NCBI GenBank assembly: GCA_001792895.1
Contig: MARA01000012.1
Span: 1,116,001 to 1,180,000 of the forward strand
Length of the DNA: 64,000 bases
Reading direction: 5' to 3'
Source: Lentinus brumalis
Taxonomy: Eukaryota > Basidiomycota > Agaricomycetes > Polyporales > Polyporaceae
This document shows, in pieces, positions 44,401-54,395 of this stretch. The position numbers and the translations under genes were made by a program. The notes under the pieces were generated by a model that saw nothing but the letters and a program-made list of their open reading frames with translations, did no database searches and was not told the origin of the DNA. Every line of letters starts with the position of its first letter. The stretch's first letter is position 1.

Positions 44401-45518
44401 ACCGACGTGGACGTACGTCGCAGCAGTGTACAGGTTGGTCACTTCTCGAGCGAAGAGTTCGTTGCGGTTGTCGCTGACCTTCTTCAGCGCAGCCGTCTCA
44501 GTCTGTTCGACGATGCCAACCTTGTATCCTTGCGACAATAACCTGTTGGCGCAAAGTCGGGATAGACACTTCAGACTTCAGGCTCACTGACGTACTTCTT
44601 CAGGTGCACGTCTCGTCTGTGTAATGGTATCATAGCCGTCAGGAGGTTTCGCTTGGGGAAGCAGACCATTCCGAGCTCCTTCGCGGCAATCTGTAGTCCT
44701 TCTTAGTCACAAGCCAGCGATGTCTTGACCATGGCGAACCTTAGCATCCTCCTCGAAGAAGAGCATCTTGTAACCAGACTGAATCATGAGCACCGTGCCG
44801 GGGTGTTTTGCTTTCAGTTCTCGTACCTGCGCAAGCAGTCAGAGGATGGGCGAATATATTCCACTTCCGGACATACTTGGAGCTCGAATGGCGTATAAGT
44901 CTGCCCGCTGGGGCCTACTTCTTCCACCTTCTGACCCCTCGAGCGACTAGGACCCGCCACCGGTGGCTTCGCCTTCTTGGCCGTGGACTTGCCCTTCTTC
45001 TTCGTACCAGCATTCGAGAACATCTCCAAAAGCTCACCGAACTTCTCTTCAGCCTTGTTCTCCTCTTCTGACTGCGGATCCCCGTCCCCGACGGGGTCAT
45101 CTCCTCCTTCGGACGGAAGGGGTGCATCATCCGAGTACTTCGTACGATTGAAGATGTTATCTCCTCCCAAGAGAATCTTCTTGGCCCTCTCGTGCGCACT
45201 GCGTTGCTGCTCGCCGTCTGCAGAACGAGAGGATTTGGTGGGAGATGCGGGGTCGAACCGCCATTGTTCAGCATGTCCAGCGCTGCTCGCAGCCTGCGTG
45301 GCTGGCTTCGGTGACGGCGCCGCGGCGTGCTTCGAGCCAAAGAAGCTACTTGTCGTCCTTTGCCGCTTGCGAGGTGGCGACATCCCCTCCCCGTCGGAAT
45401 CGAATGTGAGGTCAATAGGAGTGCCTCCCCTGTTGCTCCTTCCGCCTGTCTCGCCGCTCGGTGTGGTGGGCGCTGTACTCTGAGAGAAGTACGAGGAAAT
45501 TGTAAGCTGTGTGCTCAT
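41477..45518 (-). CDS. MSH3: DNA mismatch repair protein MSH3
   Basis: MutS-beta subunit recognising insertion/deletion loops with MSH2. The start at 45518 gives [13 protein letters not shown], which contains a PCNA-interacting Q/S-x-x-x-x-FF-like motif (TISSYFSQ) at the N-terminus. A charged, disordered region follows. The MutS I mismatch-binding domain then begins at TYTPFELQ, continues across an intron with [20 protein letters not shown], and includes [29 protein letters not shown]. Later exons show [23 protein letters not shown], lever/clamp domains, the Walker [13 protein letters not shown] (near 42232-42270), and the C-terminal ATPase [19 protein letters not shown]. The stop is at 41477. 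Around a dozen short introns. Motif order and length are as expected for MSH3. Confidence 0.94.
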
Positions 45519-45611
45519 GCTGAGTATGTCACCGAGACTAATCCAAGCTAGGCAGAGGAGGAGGAAGAGGAGGAGGCCGACGAGGTGGCGCTGGCCACCA
45601 GGGCGTGACAG

Positions 45612-45629
45612 ACGCGTGACCATACGCGT
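45612..45629. promoter_or_regulatory. Two ACGCGT (MCB) boxes upstream of MSH3
   Basis: ACGCGT occurs at 45612-45617 and 45624-45629, about 95-110 bp upstream of the MSH3 start codon. In fungi this palindrome is the MBF site that drives G1/S expression of DNA replication and repair genes. The role here is inferred. Confidence 0.5.
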
Positions 45630-47163
45630 TTTCCGGATCGCTACGGCCCGGGAACGCCGCACGGCCCGTCCACTGGGAAGTCCTCCTAAAGTACTATGTA
45701 CTAGTGGGGACCCGCAACGCCTGCGAGGCTCGAGTTGTTTGTCCGTGTTTGTATTTTGCTTAAGCGCTGTGTGGATGTGGTCGCTGGGCTGCGCGAAGTA
45801 TTTGAGGGTTTCAGAGTATGATATGGCCACGAACACAGGCGGGTTCTACTCTCGGAAGGTCTCTCTAGAACATGTATTGAACAAACTGGACGCAAGTAAG
45901 CTACTAGCACCCACGCTCTGGTGTTCACCAGGGTTTATGATGAATGTTAGAGCTCGACAACGTTGCTCTCCAGATTTACTCAATACAAGTTCTAAATGTA
46001 TGCTGTCCAAATGGAAGGCGAGACCTTGTGTAGTGCGCGGATGGGGAGGGAGAGCAGAAAACTTCACGCATACCGAAGTCTACCCAGACGCGTCGCGCGC
46101 AGGGGCAACCCACGCCACCGACGCGGTAAATTAGTCACGTGGTCTCGTCAGTCTCGCCTCTCTTCCCCGCTGCGCGTGTTGGTGAGGTGTCTTCTGACCC
46201 CTAATGCATTCAAAATAAATCGCGACTACTTCTAAGAGTCGGATCACACTATGGGAACTCAAAAGCACCACTAAAATGGGCTCTAGAATGCCCACATAGC
46301 AGAAATGGACCCTGAACTCTCCTTGCGCGCAGCTTCTCCAGAGCTCCAAGCTTGAGACAAGCTTACAATGCAGAGCATAGCTTACAATGGTCAATTACAA
46401 GTCAATTCTCACTTCGCGCGAAGCGGAGGGATTTGCAGATGGGTCAAAACTCGAGGTGGAGCCAAACCTTGCATCGCGCGCAAGCGTCGCGTCCCAGAGC
46501 GCAGCATTAGCGCCCGCAAACACCACGACCATCCTTTTGCTGAGCGTCTGCTGACTAAGTGTGCCAAAGGGATGGCAGGCGTTGCGGGTCCCCATACATT
46601 ATGTAGTTTCAAGTTGGTACTTTGCTTATCATGGCTGGAGATGTCGTTTATGCACGAAGTCCGGTTGTGCTAAAGTCAGATGTAGATGTAGCACAGGACG
46701 GCCCGGAGATGGCTTCTCTGTCGATACTTACACCATTCCAGTGCATTTTTCCAAGGTTGTGCACACGCACGTCGCATATGCAAGAGCAGCACATTGCCAG
46801 GACTCGAAGGTGCATCAGGCTGGGGGACCTGAGCCTCATGCGTACGGTGGATGTCGCGCGGCCCTTCTAATATCTAGCAAACCATAGCATGGTACTAAGT
46901 AACTCATCCTCAGCTGCTGGTGATAAGTCATAGTAACTTAGTGTAGAACAGCGGAGAAGTGAGATAATGCGTACTTACATGCAGGAGAATAGTCCTCACG
47001 CGGTGCGTCGGATGGTTATGAGGTGCTCTGCACGCGTGGCTATGTTACTAGGCATGGGGGCAACGAGTGAGCTGATATACATCGAGAAGCACGCGCCGCG
47101 AGTGTCGGCGAGGATCATACTGTACCTGTTGACATGTTTGAGCTAAGACATATTCAACGATCG
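45630..47163. other. Intergenic, no gene supported
   Basis: Contains a long plus-strand open frame up to 46134, but it starts inside the MSH3 5' region and shows no domain or bias. I see no RNA gene here. Confidence 0.35.
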
Positions 47164-48097
47164 TCAGCTAGCATTACAAGTCCGATACACGTGAAAAAGT
47201 GTAGGACGTACCAGCCTGTCGAGTATTAAGTGTTTGTGCACTCCGTCAGACTCTTCAAGCAGAGGATCGTTACCACTGCAAGCACAAACTACCGGACCAC
47301 TCTCCAAACATTGTCTCAACCTTGAATGTCTCTTGACTCTCAGTCTGGAGATTTGGCTCAACGCTGTCAGGAGGCGATCGACGGACCATGCCGAAGGGAG
47401 TTGGACGTGTTGCGATGCCCATGGAGTTGTCGTCTGTACAGTCTGCCAGTGTTCCAAGATGCCAAGATATGACATCGAACAGTTGCACAATGTGCAGCGA
47501 AACAGGATAGTGGGATCCTCTAGAAGTGCCAACTGTGCTGCGGAAACGTTCCCGTCGTCGGGGTCCATGTTGTTACCACCATCTGCCAGTGTACTCGTCG
47601 CCCTTTCCGGATACCTGGCCAAGACTAGCTGTACTAGGTCGCTGTAGACCCGTGCACGGTAGACGTGAGACTCCGTGAGGATGGTCGGCTCGAGCATCGC
47701 GAACTGAGCCTCGGTGTTATCGACATGGGGGGTCTGAGCCACGAGGAGCGCACGCATGCAAGGGAGCTGCGAGGCATCTTCGAAGTTCGCAAGGGTGCGC
47801 TTCTGGATGTCTGATGCCGCGACCAGTCTGCCACTGCGGCAGAATGAAATGTAATATCCTCTCAGCAGGTCTCTCCGCTTCTTCCACTTCGCCTTCTCCC
47901 GACGTGAACGCTCGGCTTCGAGGTGCTCGAGGAGTTTGGGCCGTATGATCTGCCAGACTACGATGACTCCATGTCAGCAATCATCCGAGCTGGCTAGTAG
48001 ACGAAACGTACTCCGCGGTTTCATATACCGCGCGTCATATCGGAGCATATAGAACTCGGGATCCACCCCTCTGCTTGGATAATCCGCGACTTCGTAG
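47164..48097 (-). pseudogene. F-box gene 1, 3' part (split by retrotransposon)
   Basis: The 3' half of a minus-strand gene paralogous to that at 55210-57377. It encodes YEVADYPSRGVDPEF then MLRYDARYMKPRS, an intron, a Lys/Arg-rich helix (AKWKKRRDLLRGYY) and QLPCMRALLVAQTP. Further on, the part EDPTILFRCTLCNCSMSYLG matches SPSSVFRCSPGWL and VMSYIGLLEH in the paralogue. It ends RTCNAS at 47164. It is separated from its 5' half by the 4.9-kb element at 48098-52993. Confidence 0.65.
48053..48097. repeat. 45-bp direct duplication flanking the retrotransposon, left copy
   Basis: Identical to 52994-53038. The sequence is coding DNA of F-box gene 1 (YEVADYPSRGVDPEF on minus). The ancestral gene presumably had one copy. 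Confidence 0.85.
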
Positions 48098-48160
48098 TGT
48101 AGATACATGAGACGTAGCAAATCGAAACACTAAACAAAGTAGGGATAGCGGATGGGAGGG

Positions 48161-48513
48161 TGAAAAAGCAGAAGAAGTGCTCGAAGTCGATGGACTTGCG
48201 AGCACACGAGTGAGAAAGGTGGTGATAGAGGAGACTATCGTAAATCTACAGTACCTTGCGAGCACACGAGTGAGAAAGGTGGTGGAGGGAAGAGAACTAC
48301 CGGGGTCCTATATATACTGTCCGTGACTCTATGAAGGGGAAGCCCGTGAAGAGCCGTCCATGGCTGAATGGTCCGCCAATGCGTCCTTTGACAATGGCTG
48401 TCAAAGCACGCGCAGGGACAAAGCGCGCTTTGCTCCGCGCCACAAAGACAAAGGCCCGGGCGGAGCAAGTCACGCCTGTCATAGACCCTCGACAATACTC
48501 ATTGTCCAATCCA
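48161..48513 (-). repeat. 353-bp direct repeat, 3' copy of the retrotransposon
   Basis: Base-for-base identical by eye to 52642-52994. It contains an internal ~30-bp direct repeat (cttgcgagcacacgagtgag, near 48204 and 48266) and a TATA-like tatatata. Confidence 0.92.
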
Positions 48514-48641
48514 TCTATCACTCGGCGTGACTTGGGCAAGCAGAACTCGGTGGATTCGAAGATGTCCGAACAGACATCGGAACCGCGCGAGTCGGTCCGC
48601 GTCGCTACCGCTCTCTCGCGCGACCCACAGCGGGGCCGAGC

Positions 48642-49710
48642 TCAAGCCAAAGGTGGAGGAGCGAAAGGAAGAGCCGGAGGCTCGAAATCTTGAGTGCGAG
48701 GATCGGCCCAATGGAGTCGAGTGGATAGGTGCAGGATGCGGTCGCGGGAGACATCAATGTACAGCCGGTACGCATCACTGCGCCAGCGCCCAAGCTGTTG
48801 AATCTCATGGTCGGCGTATCCCACTGAGGCTGCAGAGGTCGCGGCTCCGCGACGGAAGCTATGTCCGGAGTACTTCGCACCATCAAAGCCTAGCGCAGAT
48901 AATAGTGACTTGAGGCGGGTTACGAAAGAAGAACGAGTGAGAGGGGAACCTGGCCCTAAATCTCCAAAGAACATCGGTGCTGCGGGATCTTGTGGGTCCA
49001 TTTGAAAGAGACGGCGAAGCGCAGAGACAGGGCATGTGGCAGCACCTGGAGCTGATGCGACGAGGATAGAGACGCCCTTTCGAAATGGGTCAGTCTTGGA
49101 CGCGGGGAGGGATAACACTACATGGGTAGCAGTGGCGATATCCGGGAGGAACTGCGCGGATCCACGAGAGAGGCCGGTAGACGGGCTATAAGCCGAGTCT
49201 TTGCTGACGGTGAATTCTCCGCAGCGGAGAAAGCCTGCAAATGCTAAGGTGATGGCAGCTTGAAAGTTGACATCCTGAAGAGAAATTGGAGAAAGGGAGG
49301 AGCACAGGCGCCGCAGAATGTCGAGGGTAATAGGAAGCTTTGGGTTGCGTGCGCGTTCGCCGTGGTAGCGCTTGATCCCGCGGATGAGACGCTGCACAAC
49401 GGGAGACTCGCACACTGCGAAGGGGAGATCAGCATCGACGTGAAGGGAACGGACACCCGTGAGATAAGACTTGATTGTTTTCGGCTGCAGGCCGCGCGCG
49501 CCCAAAGCTGCGACCCACTCCATGACCGCACGCTGGGAGGCGGGAAGAATGGAGCCGTCAGGGTTGGCAAATGCCGGGTTCAGGCGCACGAAATCAATGA
49601 AAGACTTTTGGCCAGTGCCATAGGTCTTGCGGGTACTGGAAGCGAGTCCGTGCCAGAGGTAGAAAGCGACATGTCGAGAGTACTGAGAGTGCGTTTCATA
49701 CCAGTGAGCG
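48642..49710 (-). CDS. Retrotransposon tyrosine recombinase
   Basis: Cuts and rejoins DNA to integrate a circular element copy. An N-terminal SAM-like core-binding region reads HGLASSTRKTYGTGQKSFIDF. The catalytic domain shows FLRCGEF (first Arg) and YSGHSFRRGAATSA (HxxR), then DAYRLYI with the probable nucleophilic Tyr. The stop is at 48642. The frame is open upstream into the reverse transcriptase ORF for over 100 nt without an ATG; the only near-start is a GTG at 49589. Expression may therefore depend on frameshifting or on an unseen intron. Confidence 0.88.
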
Positions 49711-51523
49711 GGGGGTGCGGTGAGGAGGGTTTCGGGGAGAGGTGCGGGGCGAGCTGGAAAAGCTGGGTGTACTGGAAACGGGACGCTGCGTCAGCTAAGG
49801 CGTTTTCTTTCGATGATAACCAAACAGAGGAGAATGAGAAGTCGAGGCAAGCAGCCATCATCAGGAGGGTGCGAAGCACGGACATCGTAGCCCGTGAGCG
49901 GTTGCGGTCTGTTTCTATGGCGTTGACGATGACCTCATTGTCGATGTGGAAAACCACATGTTGACCGCTCCAGGTATGACCCCAGCGTAGGGTTGCTTGA
50001 AGGGCCGCGTATATCTCCTTGAACTGGATATCGCGCTTCCTAAAGCGCCGTGGGACTCGAGTGGCAAACCAAGAGGTGCCAAAGATGCCTCCGATACCTT
50101 TGGACTCTGCTCCGCTGGCATCGGTGAAAACGTGAATGGTTGCTCGTGAAGGGGTGATGAGCATGATGCCGTTCCACATGGAGTGGAAGACGGACCACCA
50201 ATGAATGTCGGCGCGTGCGTATGCGGGGATGTGACGGACAGAGAAGGCGGACTTGAAGGTAGCGGAGAACTCAATCAGACGGCGGATGAATGCACGAGCG
50301 TGCGGGATGACTTGCGCCGAGAACTGTAGGAACCCAATCAGGCTCTGCAATTCCCGAAGTCGGCATGTCCGCTTAGTGCGCCAAGTCGCGAGCATGTCCC
50401 CGAGCCAGGCCAGCTTGTCTGCCGGCATGCGGGCCTCCATTGCATCTGTGTCGAGTTCATGACCAAGAAACTCGAGACAAGTGCAGGGCCATGTGGTCTT
50501 GAGTTCCTGAAACTCCAGTCCGAGCTGTTTCCCAAGACCCATCATCCATTCCACAGCTGCATGAGCAGTGGGCAGAGGAGTAGATGGTGCAAAGATTGGC
50601 AGAAAGTCGTCGAGGTAGTGGCGGAGTGAGGCGGGGATGTGTCGCTGAATAATCCAGTGGAGTGCTTCGGCGAACAAGTTGAATATATACGGAGCAGACT
50701 TAGCACCAAATACAAGAACAACGTGATAGTAGAACTTGTCGAGCCAGTGGCAGCCCAGCAAGTACCAGTCGTCGCGCCGAACCGGGATGTGTCGAAAAGC
50801 GTCCTTGAGATCAAGTTTGGCAAGCAAAGATCCGCGACCGAGACGTCGAACCTCTGCGACAGCAGAGTCGAAGGATTCGTAAGAAATATGACTTTCGGAG
50901 TCAGGAATACCATCGTTTACTGATGAGCCGGGTGGCCAAGAGAGGTGGTGAATGACACGGAGCTTGGCGGGGTTGCGAGGGCGGGACACAACGCCGAGGG
51001 GTGAGCAGCGGAATGGGTTCAGCAGCGGAGCTGGAAAGGGACCATGTATGCGATGGCGGGGGAGCAGCGCGGCAATGTCAGCGGAGACGGTTTCAGGATG
51101 TTCAAGAGCAGAACGCAAATTGCGGCAGGACTGGGACTGCGACGGGCCAGAGTATCCGAGACAAGCACCATATTCTATTATGTGGAGTATGGACTGTACA
51201 TAGTCTTGGTCTGGATATTCGGCGAGGTAATGTGCCCAGACGTCACGCTTCAGTGATGACTGAACGCGGAACGTGTCGTCGACTCGTCGTGCAATATGGT
51301 TGCACCGAGGGTCGGTGTTGGGGCGAGCGGAAGGGGGCGGACCGGGCGGAAATAACGGTGCATGCGGGAGCGGCGGCGGCTGGGCCGCGGGAGATGTGGA
51401 GTGTGGGGGAACAGAAGTAAATGGAGGCCGGAATACGGGGGAGAAACCGGTGCTGCCGTCCTTTTGGCGAGGACGAGCGGGTTGGCAGGAAGCGGTACAG
51501 GAACCACTCGTCCTGCCACGCCT
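49580..51523 (-). CDS. Retrotransposon reverse transcriptase-RNase H
   Basis: Copies element RNA into DNA. The frame is open directly after the gag stop codon. It includes HIARRVDDTFRVQSSLKRD and SILHIIEYGACLGYSGPSQ, then the RT domain: LRVIHHLSWPPGSSVNDG, LAKLDLKDAFRHIPV, FGAKSAPYIFN and the YLDD box in LRHYLDDFLPIF. The RNase H domain shows HVFTDASG, FKEIYAAL, HIDNEVIVNAI and NALADAASRF. The C-terminus overlaps the recombinase frame and stops at 49580. No ATG is evident at the beginning, so it is probably made as a gag-pol fusion. Confidence 0.9.
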   Translation of the reverse strand, partial: RRGRTSGSCTASCQPARPRQKDGSTGFSPVFRPPFTSVPPHSTSPAAQPPPLPHAPLFPPGPPPSARPNTDPRCNHIARRVDDTFRVQSSLKRDVWAHYLAEYPDQDYVQSILHIIEYGACLGYSGPSQSQSCRNLRSALEHPETVSADIAALLPRHRIHGPFPAPLLNPFRCSPLGVVSRPRNPAKLRVIHHLSWPPGSSVNDGIPDSESHISYESFDSAVAEVRRLGRGSLLAKLDLKDAFRHIPVRRDDWYLLGCHWLDKFYYHVVLVFGAKSAPYIFNLFAEALHWIIQRHIPASLRHYLDDFLPIFAPSTPLPTAHAAVEWMMGLGKQLGLEFQELKTTWPCTCLEFLGHELDTDAMEARMPADKLAWLGDMLATWRTKRTCRLRELQSLIGFLQFSAQVIPHARAFIRRLIEFSATFKSAFSVRHIPAYARADIHWWSVFHSMWNGIMLITPSRATIHVFTDASGAESKGIGGIFGTSWFATRVPRRFRKRDIQFKEIYAALQATLRWGHTWSGQHVVFHIDNEVIVNAIETDRNRSRATMSVLRTLLMMAACLDFSFSSVWLSSKENALADAASRFQYTQLFQLAPHLSPKPSSPHPPLTGMKRTLSTLDMSLSTSGTDSLPVPARPMALAKSLSLISCA

Positions 51524-52522
51524 TCAGGCAGATGCCTTCGGACAAGCAGACAGTCCGTGGTCAACGGACCCGCACTCGGAGCACTTGTGGATGCGCTTGT
51601 TGCGGCATGGGGACGTGCATGCGCCTCGGTTGAAGAGGTGGCAAACCTCCGTCGCGGTGTTGCTACCTCCAGACCCTGAGGCGTTCTTCTGTGTCCCACG
51701 CGCCGCTGCCATGCGCTGACGTTCCTTGCCGCAGAGATGTTGCGCATGCAGAGCGGAATCGACCTGAGCCCATCCAGAATAATCGCCGCGTGCCATCTCC
51801 CGTCGTCGCTTGTGGTGGAAATTGATGTGATACAGCAATACCGCGGACCACTGATACTCGTCGTTGAACTGCTCGAGCTGAGACATGTAGAAGAATGCTC
51901 CGCTGGCCACTTGATACTGGTATTCGGTGTTGCCGCTTGAAGCCGCGAACGCCGTGAGGATGTTGAAGTATGTCATGAGTGGCGCGAAAACAGAGCGGAA
52001 GGAGGGATAATCTTTTGTGGATGGGTCCCGCAAAGTGAACGTTGTGCCGTCGAAGTCCAGGACCGACCGAGCTGCCTTATCGCGATACTTCGGGTCCAAT
52101 TTGTACAGGTCGCTGGGCTCGAAGTCGTGCCTCGCGATGTCCAAGAGGATGCTTGCCTTGACAGAAGGAAAAAGATCAAGGAGAGACGTACCCGAAGAGG
52201 GAAGGTTGACCGCCGGTGCGAACTGTGGGAAGGAGCTAGCTGTGACGGGCTCCGGAGCTGAACCCGTAGTGGTAGAACCTGGCCCCGGTGCAAGTCCCAA
52301 GGCCGCCGGGTTGACTTGAAGCCTTGAAAGTGCGCCGAGCAGAACGGCCACCTGTTCCTGGGAGAACGAGATCGAACCTCCGTCCGCTGAGACGGGGGTG
52401 GTCGGCGGAGGTGTGGCTGGGGATTGACCCGGCTGGTTAGAACCTGTTGTGCCTGCGCCTGCTGGTGTGACCGGCTGCGAGGAAGGTCCAGCATCGTTCG
52501 GGTTTACGATGCCGTCGGGCAT
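51524..52522 (-). CDS. Retrotransposon Gag-like protein
   Basis: 332 aa from the ATG at 52522 (MPDGIVNPNDAGPSSQPVTP). A low-complexity Pro/Ala/Gly N-terminus is followed by a helical segment (LLDLFPSVKASILLDIARHD) and a capsid-like region (YFNILTAFAASSGNTEYQYQ). The C-terminal zinc-binding part has CHLFNRGACTSPCRNKRIHKC and CSECGSVDHGLSACP. It ends in TGA at 51524-51526, after which the same frame remains open into the reverse transcriptase. The frame is also open upstream of the ATG to the repeat boundary near 52641. Confidence 0.85.
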   Translation of the reverse strand: MPDGIVNPNDAGPSSQPVTPAGAGTTGSNQPGQSPATPPPTTPVSADGGSISFSQEQVAVLLGALSRLQVNPAALGLAPGPGSTTTGSAPEPVTASSFPQFAPAVNLPSSGTSLLDLFPSVKASILLDIARHDFEPSDLYKLDPKYRDKAARSVLDFDGTTFTLRDPSTKDYPSFRSVFAPLMTYFNILTAFAASSGNTEYQYQVASGAFFYMSQLEQFNDEYQWSAVLLYHINFHHKRRREMARGDYSGWAQVDSALHAQHLCGKERQRMAAARGTQKNASGSGGSNTATEVCHLFNRGACTSPCRNKRIHKCSECGSVDHGLSACPKASA

Positions 52523-52641
52523 GGCTGCCTCAGGAGTTGGGAGAAGATCGGGAAGGGGCTCGAGAGGCGGAGTGGATGGCCTGCGGAGGAAGCGTCCGTC
52601 GGGCCCGCGAGGTGGAGGCGCTCGGCGCGGAGCCGTAGTCC

Positions 52642-52994
52642 TGAAAAAGCAGAAGAAGTGCTCGAAGTCGATGGACTTGCGAGCACACGAGTGAGAAAGG
52701 TGGTGATAGAGGAGACTATCGTAAATCTACAGTACCTTGCGAGCACACGAGTGAGAAAGGTGGTGGAGGGAAGAGAACTACCGGGGTCCTATATATACTG
52801 TCCGTGACTCTATGAAGGGGAAGCCCGTGAAGAGCCGTCCATGGCTGAATGGTCCGCCAATGCGTCCTTTGACAATGGCTGTCAAAGCACGCGCAGGGAC
52901 AAAGCGCGCTTTGCTCCGCGCCACAAAGACAAAGGCCCGGGCGGAGCAAGTCACGCCTGTCATAGACCCTCGACAATACTCATTGTCCAATCCA
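52642..52994 (-). repeat. 353-bp direct repeat, 5' copy, with TATA-like promoter
   Basis: Identical to 48161-48513. A TATA-like string at about 52790-52797 lies some 270 bp upstream of the gag ATG on the minus strand, a suitable place for element transcription. Confidence 0.85.
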
Positions 52995-53038
52995 ACTCGG
53001 GATCCACCCCTCTGCTTGGATAATCCGCGACTTCGTAG
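52994..53038. repeat. 45-bp direct duplication flanking the retrotransposon, right copy
   Basis: Identical to 48053-48097. It continues on its right into upstream F-box gene 1 coding sequence (VDHRLEEYG on minus). Confidence 0.85.
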
Positions 53039-54395
53039 CCGTACTCTTCTAGCCTATGGTCAACCCTAGTTTTGATCGCGTCAGTCCACAAACCGATGCA
53101 ATCCAATGTATGTGTCCTGACATGTGATGCCTATAGACCATCCTATCGTGCTCCCAATTCAGGAGGTCTCGATGGAACTGCGATATTGGAAGTCAGTAGT
53201 ATCACACGACCCGGCCGCTGGCGAACTCACGTTCAGTCTAGCCAAGGTCACCGCTGAGCGCTCCACGACGAACTCTCCGAAGCCTTGCTCATCTCGCAGC
53301 TCACATACTTGCCGATATTGCTCCGCAATAGCGGAGAACTCTATCCAATAGTAGCGATCTGTCTGGGTTTGCTTCACGGCTTCTACATGGGCAATCGAGC
53401 GGTCATCTGCAAGCGGCCGTGAGACACGAGCGGATCGATTTGGACGCGAACTCACCCTTCCGTGTGAGAGTGTGACGGGGACGTGATTCCGCAGGGAGTA
53501 GGCTGAAGAACTCGTCGAGTATGTAGTCCTCTAGTGCTGCCTTGGCTAGATCCTTCCCCCGAATAACGCTGTATCGCGCGTCCAACGACTATGTTCGTGC
53601 TGGAAAATCAAAGGAAGACTTACTGTACCATTTCGAATGGTTCGACCAGTCACGCATAACAGGCCCTCAATTTGGTCGAAAATTGGGGACCTGTAACACG
53701 TCACAGCGAGGCTGGTCGGAACCACTCTCCGGGCGCTAAGACCTCCCGGGGGCGGCGCGCTGTCGCGCGCCCTGATTTTGGTCGAAATTTGGCCCGTGTC
53801 ACCTGTCACCGGCCTCCTGGTCGAATACTTACGGCCAAATTTTGGTGTCACATGTCACAGGCTTGGTTGAACCATTCGAAATGGTACAGTACTTCTCGTT
53901 CCAACAAGGCCGACAGAATCTCACCTGCAAAGCGTAATCAACACTCAAAGCTCGTGAGCCGCATGCCTGTGAACAAGAATTATATATGGAATACCAAGCA
54001 GTATGGGGTACTGACCATGCACGTGGGCTGGAATACGAGCGCAGCATACAGTGGCTCGCTTAGACCTGCTGGCGCGTCTGGAAGTGCTCGGGAGCGATGC
54101 GTTTACGCGCCGTAATCCAGATATGCCGAGATGTGCGGGACAGCAATAGACGTCTGAGGGCCTTCGACGTGCGGGAGAGCTGGAGGATGTCCAAGGGCTC
54201 TAAGTGACATGCAATCTGTGAAAGTCGAAGTTGCGGGATGGTAGTTAACATGGCGAGGGGACGTCAAGGCAGGTCTCAGACGGATAGCTTATACCTCGAA
54301 GAATATGTCCAAGGGAACGTTCAACAACCCAGACAGACTCCCAGTACTTCCCCGCCTTGACTTCTTCCTCGTATGGACACACTGGCTTCGGGACT
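53039..54395 (-). pseudogene. F-box gene 1, 5' part (contains a MITE)
   Basis: The 5' half of the minus-strand F-box gene. The F-box is LLNVPLDIFFE, joined across an intron (54220-54280 region) to IACHLEPLDILQLSRTSKAL, then SRHIWITARKRI. A short exon reads VRFCRPCWNEK (near 53895-53935). Further exons are RYSVIRGKDLAKAALEDYI (near 53530-53580) and VEAVKQTQTDRYYWIEFSAI (near 53330-53390), then VDHRLEEYG running into the 45-bp duplication. The start codon was not located; the first visible exon begins near 54395. Family knowledge: such proteins recruit substrates to SCF ubiquitin ligases. This copy is broken by the retrotransposon and disturbed by the MITE at 53623-53889. Confidence 0.6.
53623..53889. 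mobile_element. 267-bp MITE with TA duplication
   Basis: Terminal inverted repeats start CTGTACCATTTCGAATGG and are perfect for about 21 bp. TA flanks both sides (53621-53622 and 53890-53891), as in Tc1/mariner-related elements. The interior has repeated motifs ttggtcgaaa and gtcacctgtcac/gtcacatgtcac but no ORF. It lies at or beside an exon/intron border of F-box gene 1. Confidence 0.85.

Larger units (their letters stand above)
48098..52993 (-). mobile_element. Tyrosine-recombinase retrotransposon (Ngaro/DIRS-like), 4.9 kb
   Basis: Reading on the minus strand: 353-bp repeat, gag-like ORF, reverse transcriptase plus RNase H, tyrosine recombinase, second 353-bp repeat, and 63 bp of unique sequence. 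The two repeats (52642-52994 and 48161-48513) appear identical. There is no DDE integrase, no protease and no methyltransferase, and the gag-RT-RH-YR order matches Ngaro-like elements. A 45-bp duplication of host coding sequence flanks the insert, although YR elements normally leave no target duplication. Identity of the repeats and open ORFs indicate recent insertion. Confidence 0.9.

Noticed and set aside
45511..46134. 207-codon plus-strand ORF upstream of MSH3
   Set aside because: No domain, starts within the MSH3 5' region, and composition is not gene-like.
48181..52993. LTR retrotransposon (Gypsy/Copia) interpretation of the direct-repeat element
   Set aside because: No protease or DDE integrase; instead a tyrosine recombinase with HxxR...Y and an RT with a YLDD box, and no short target duplication.
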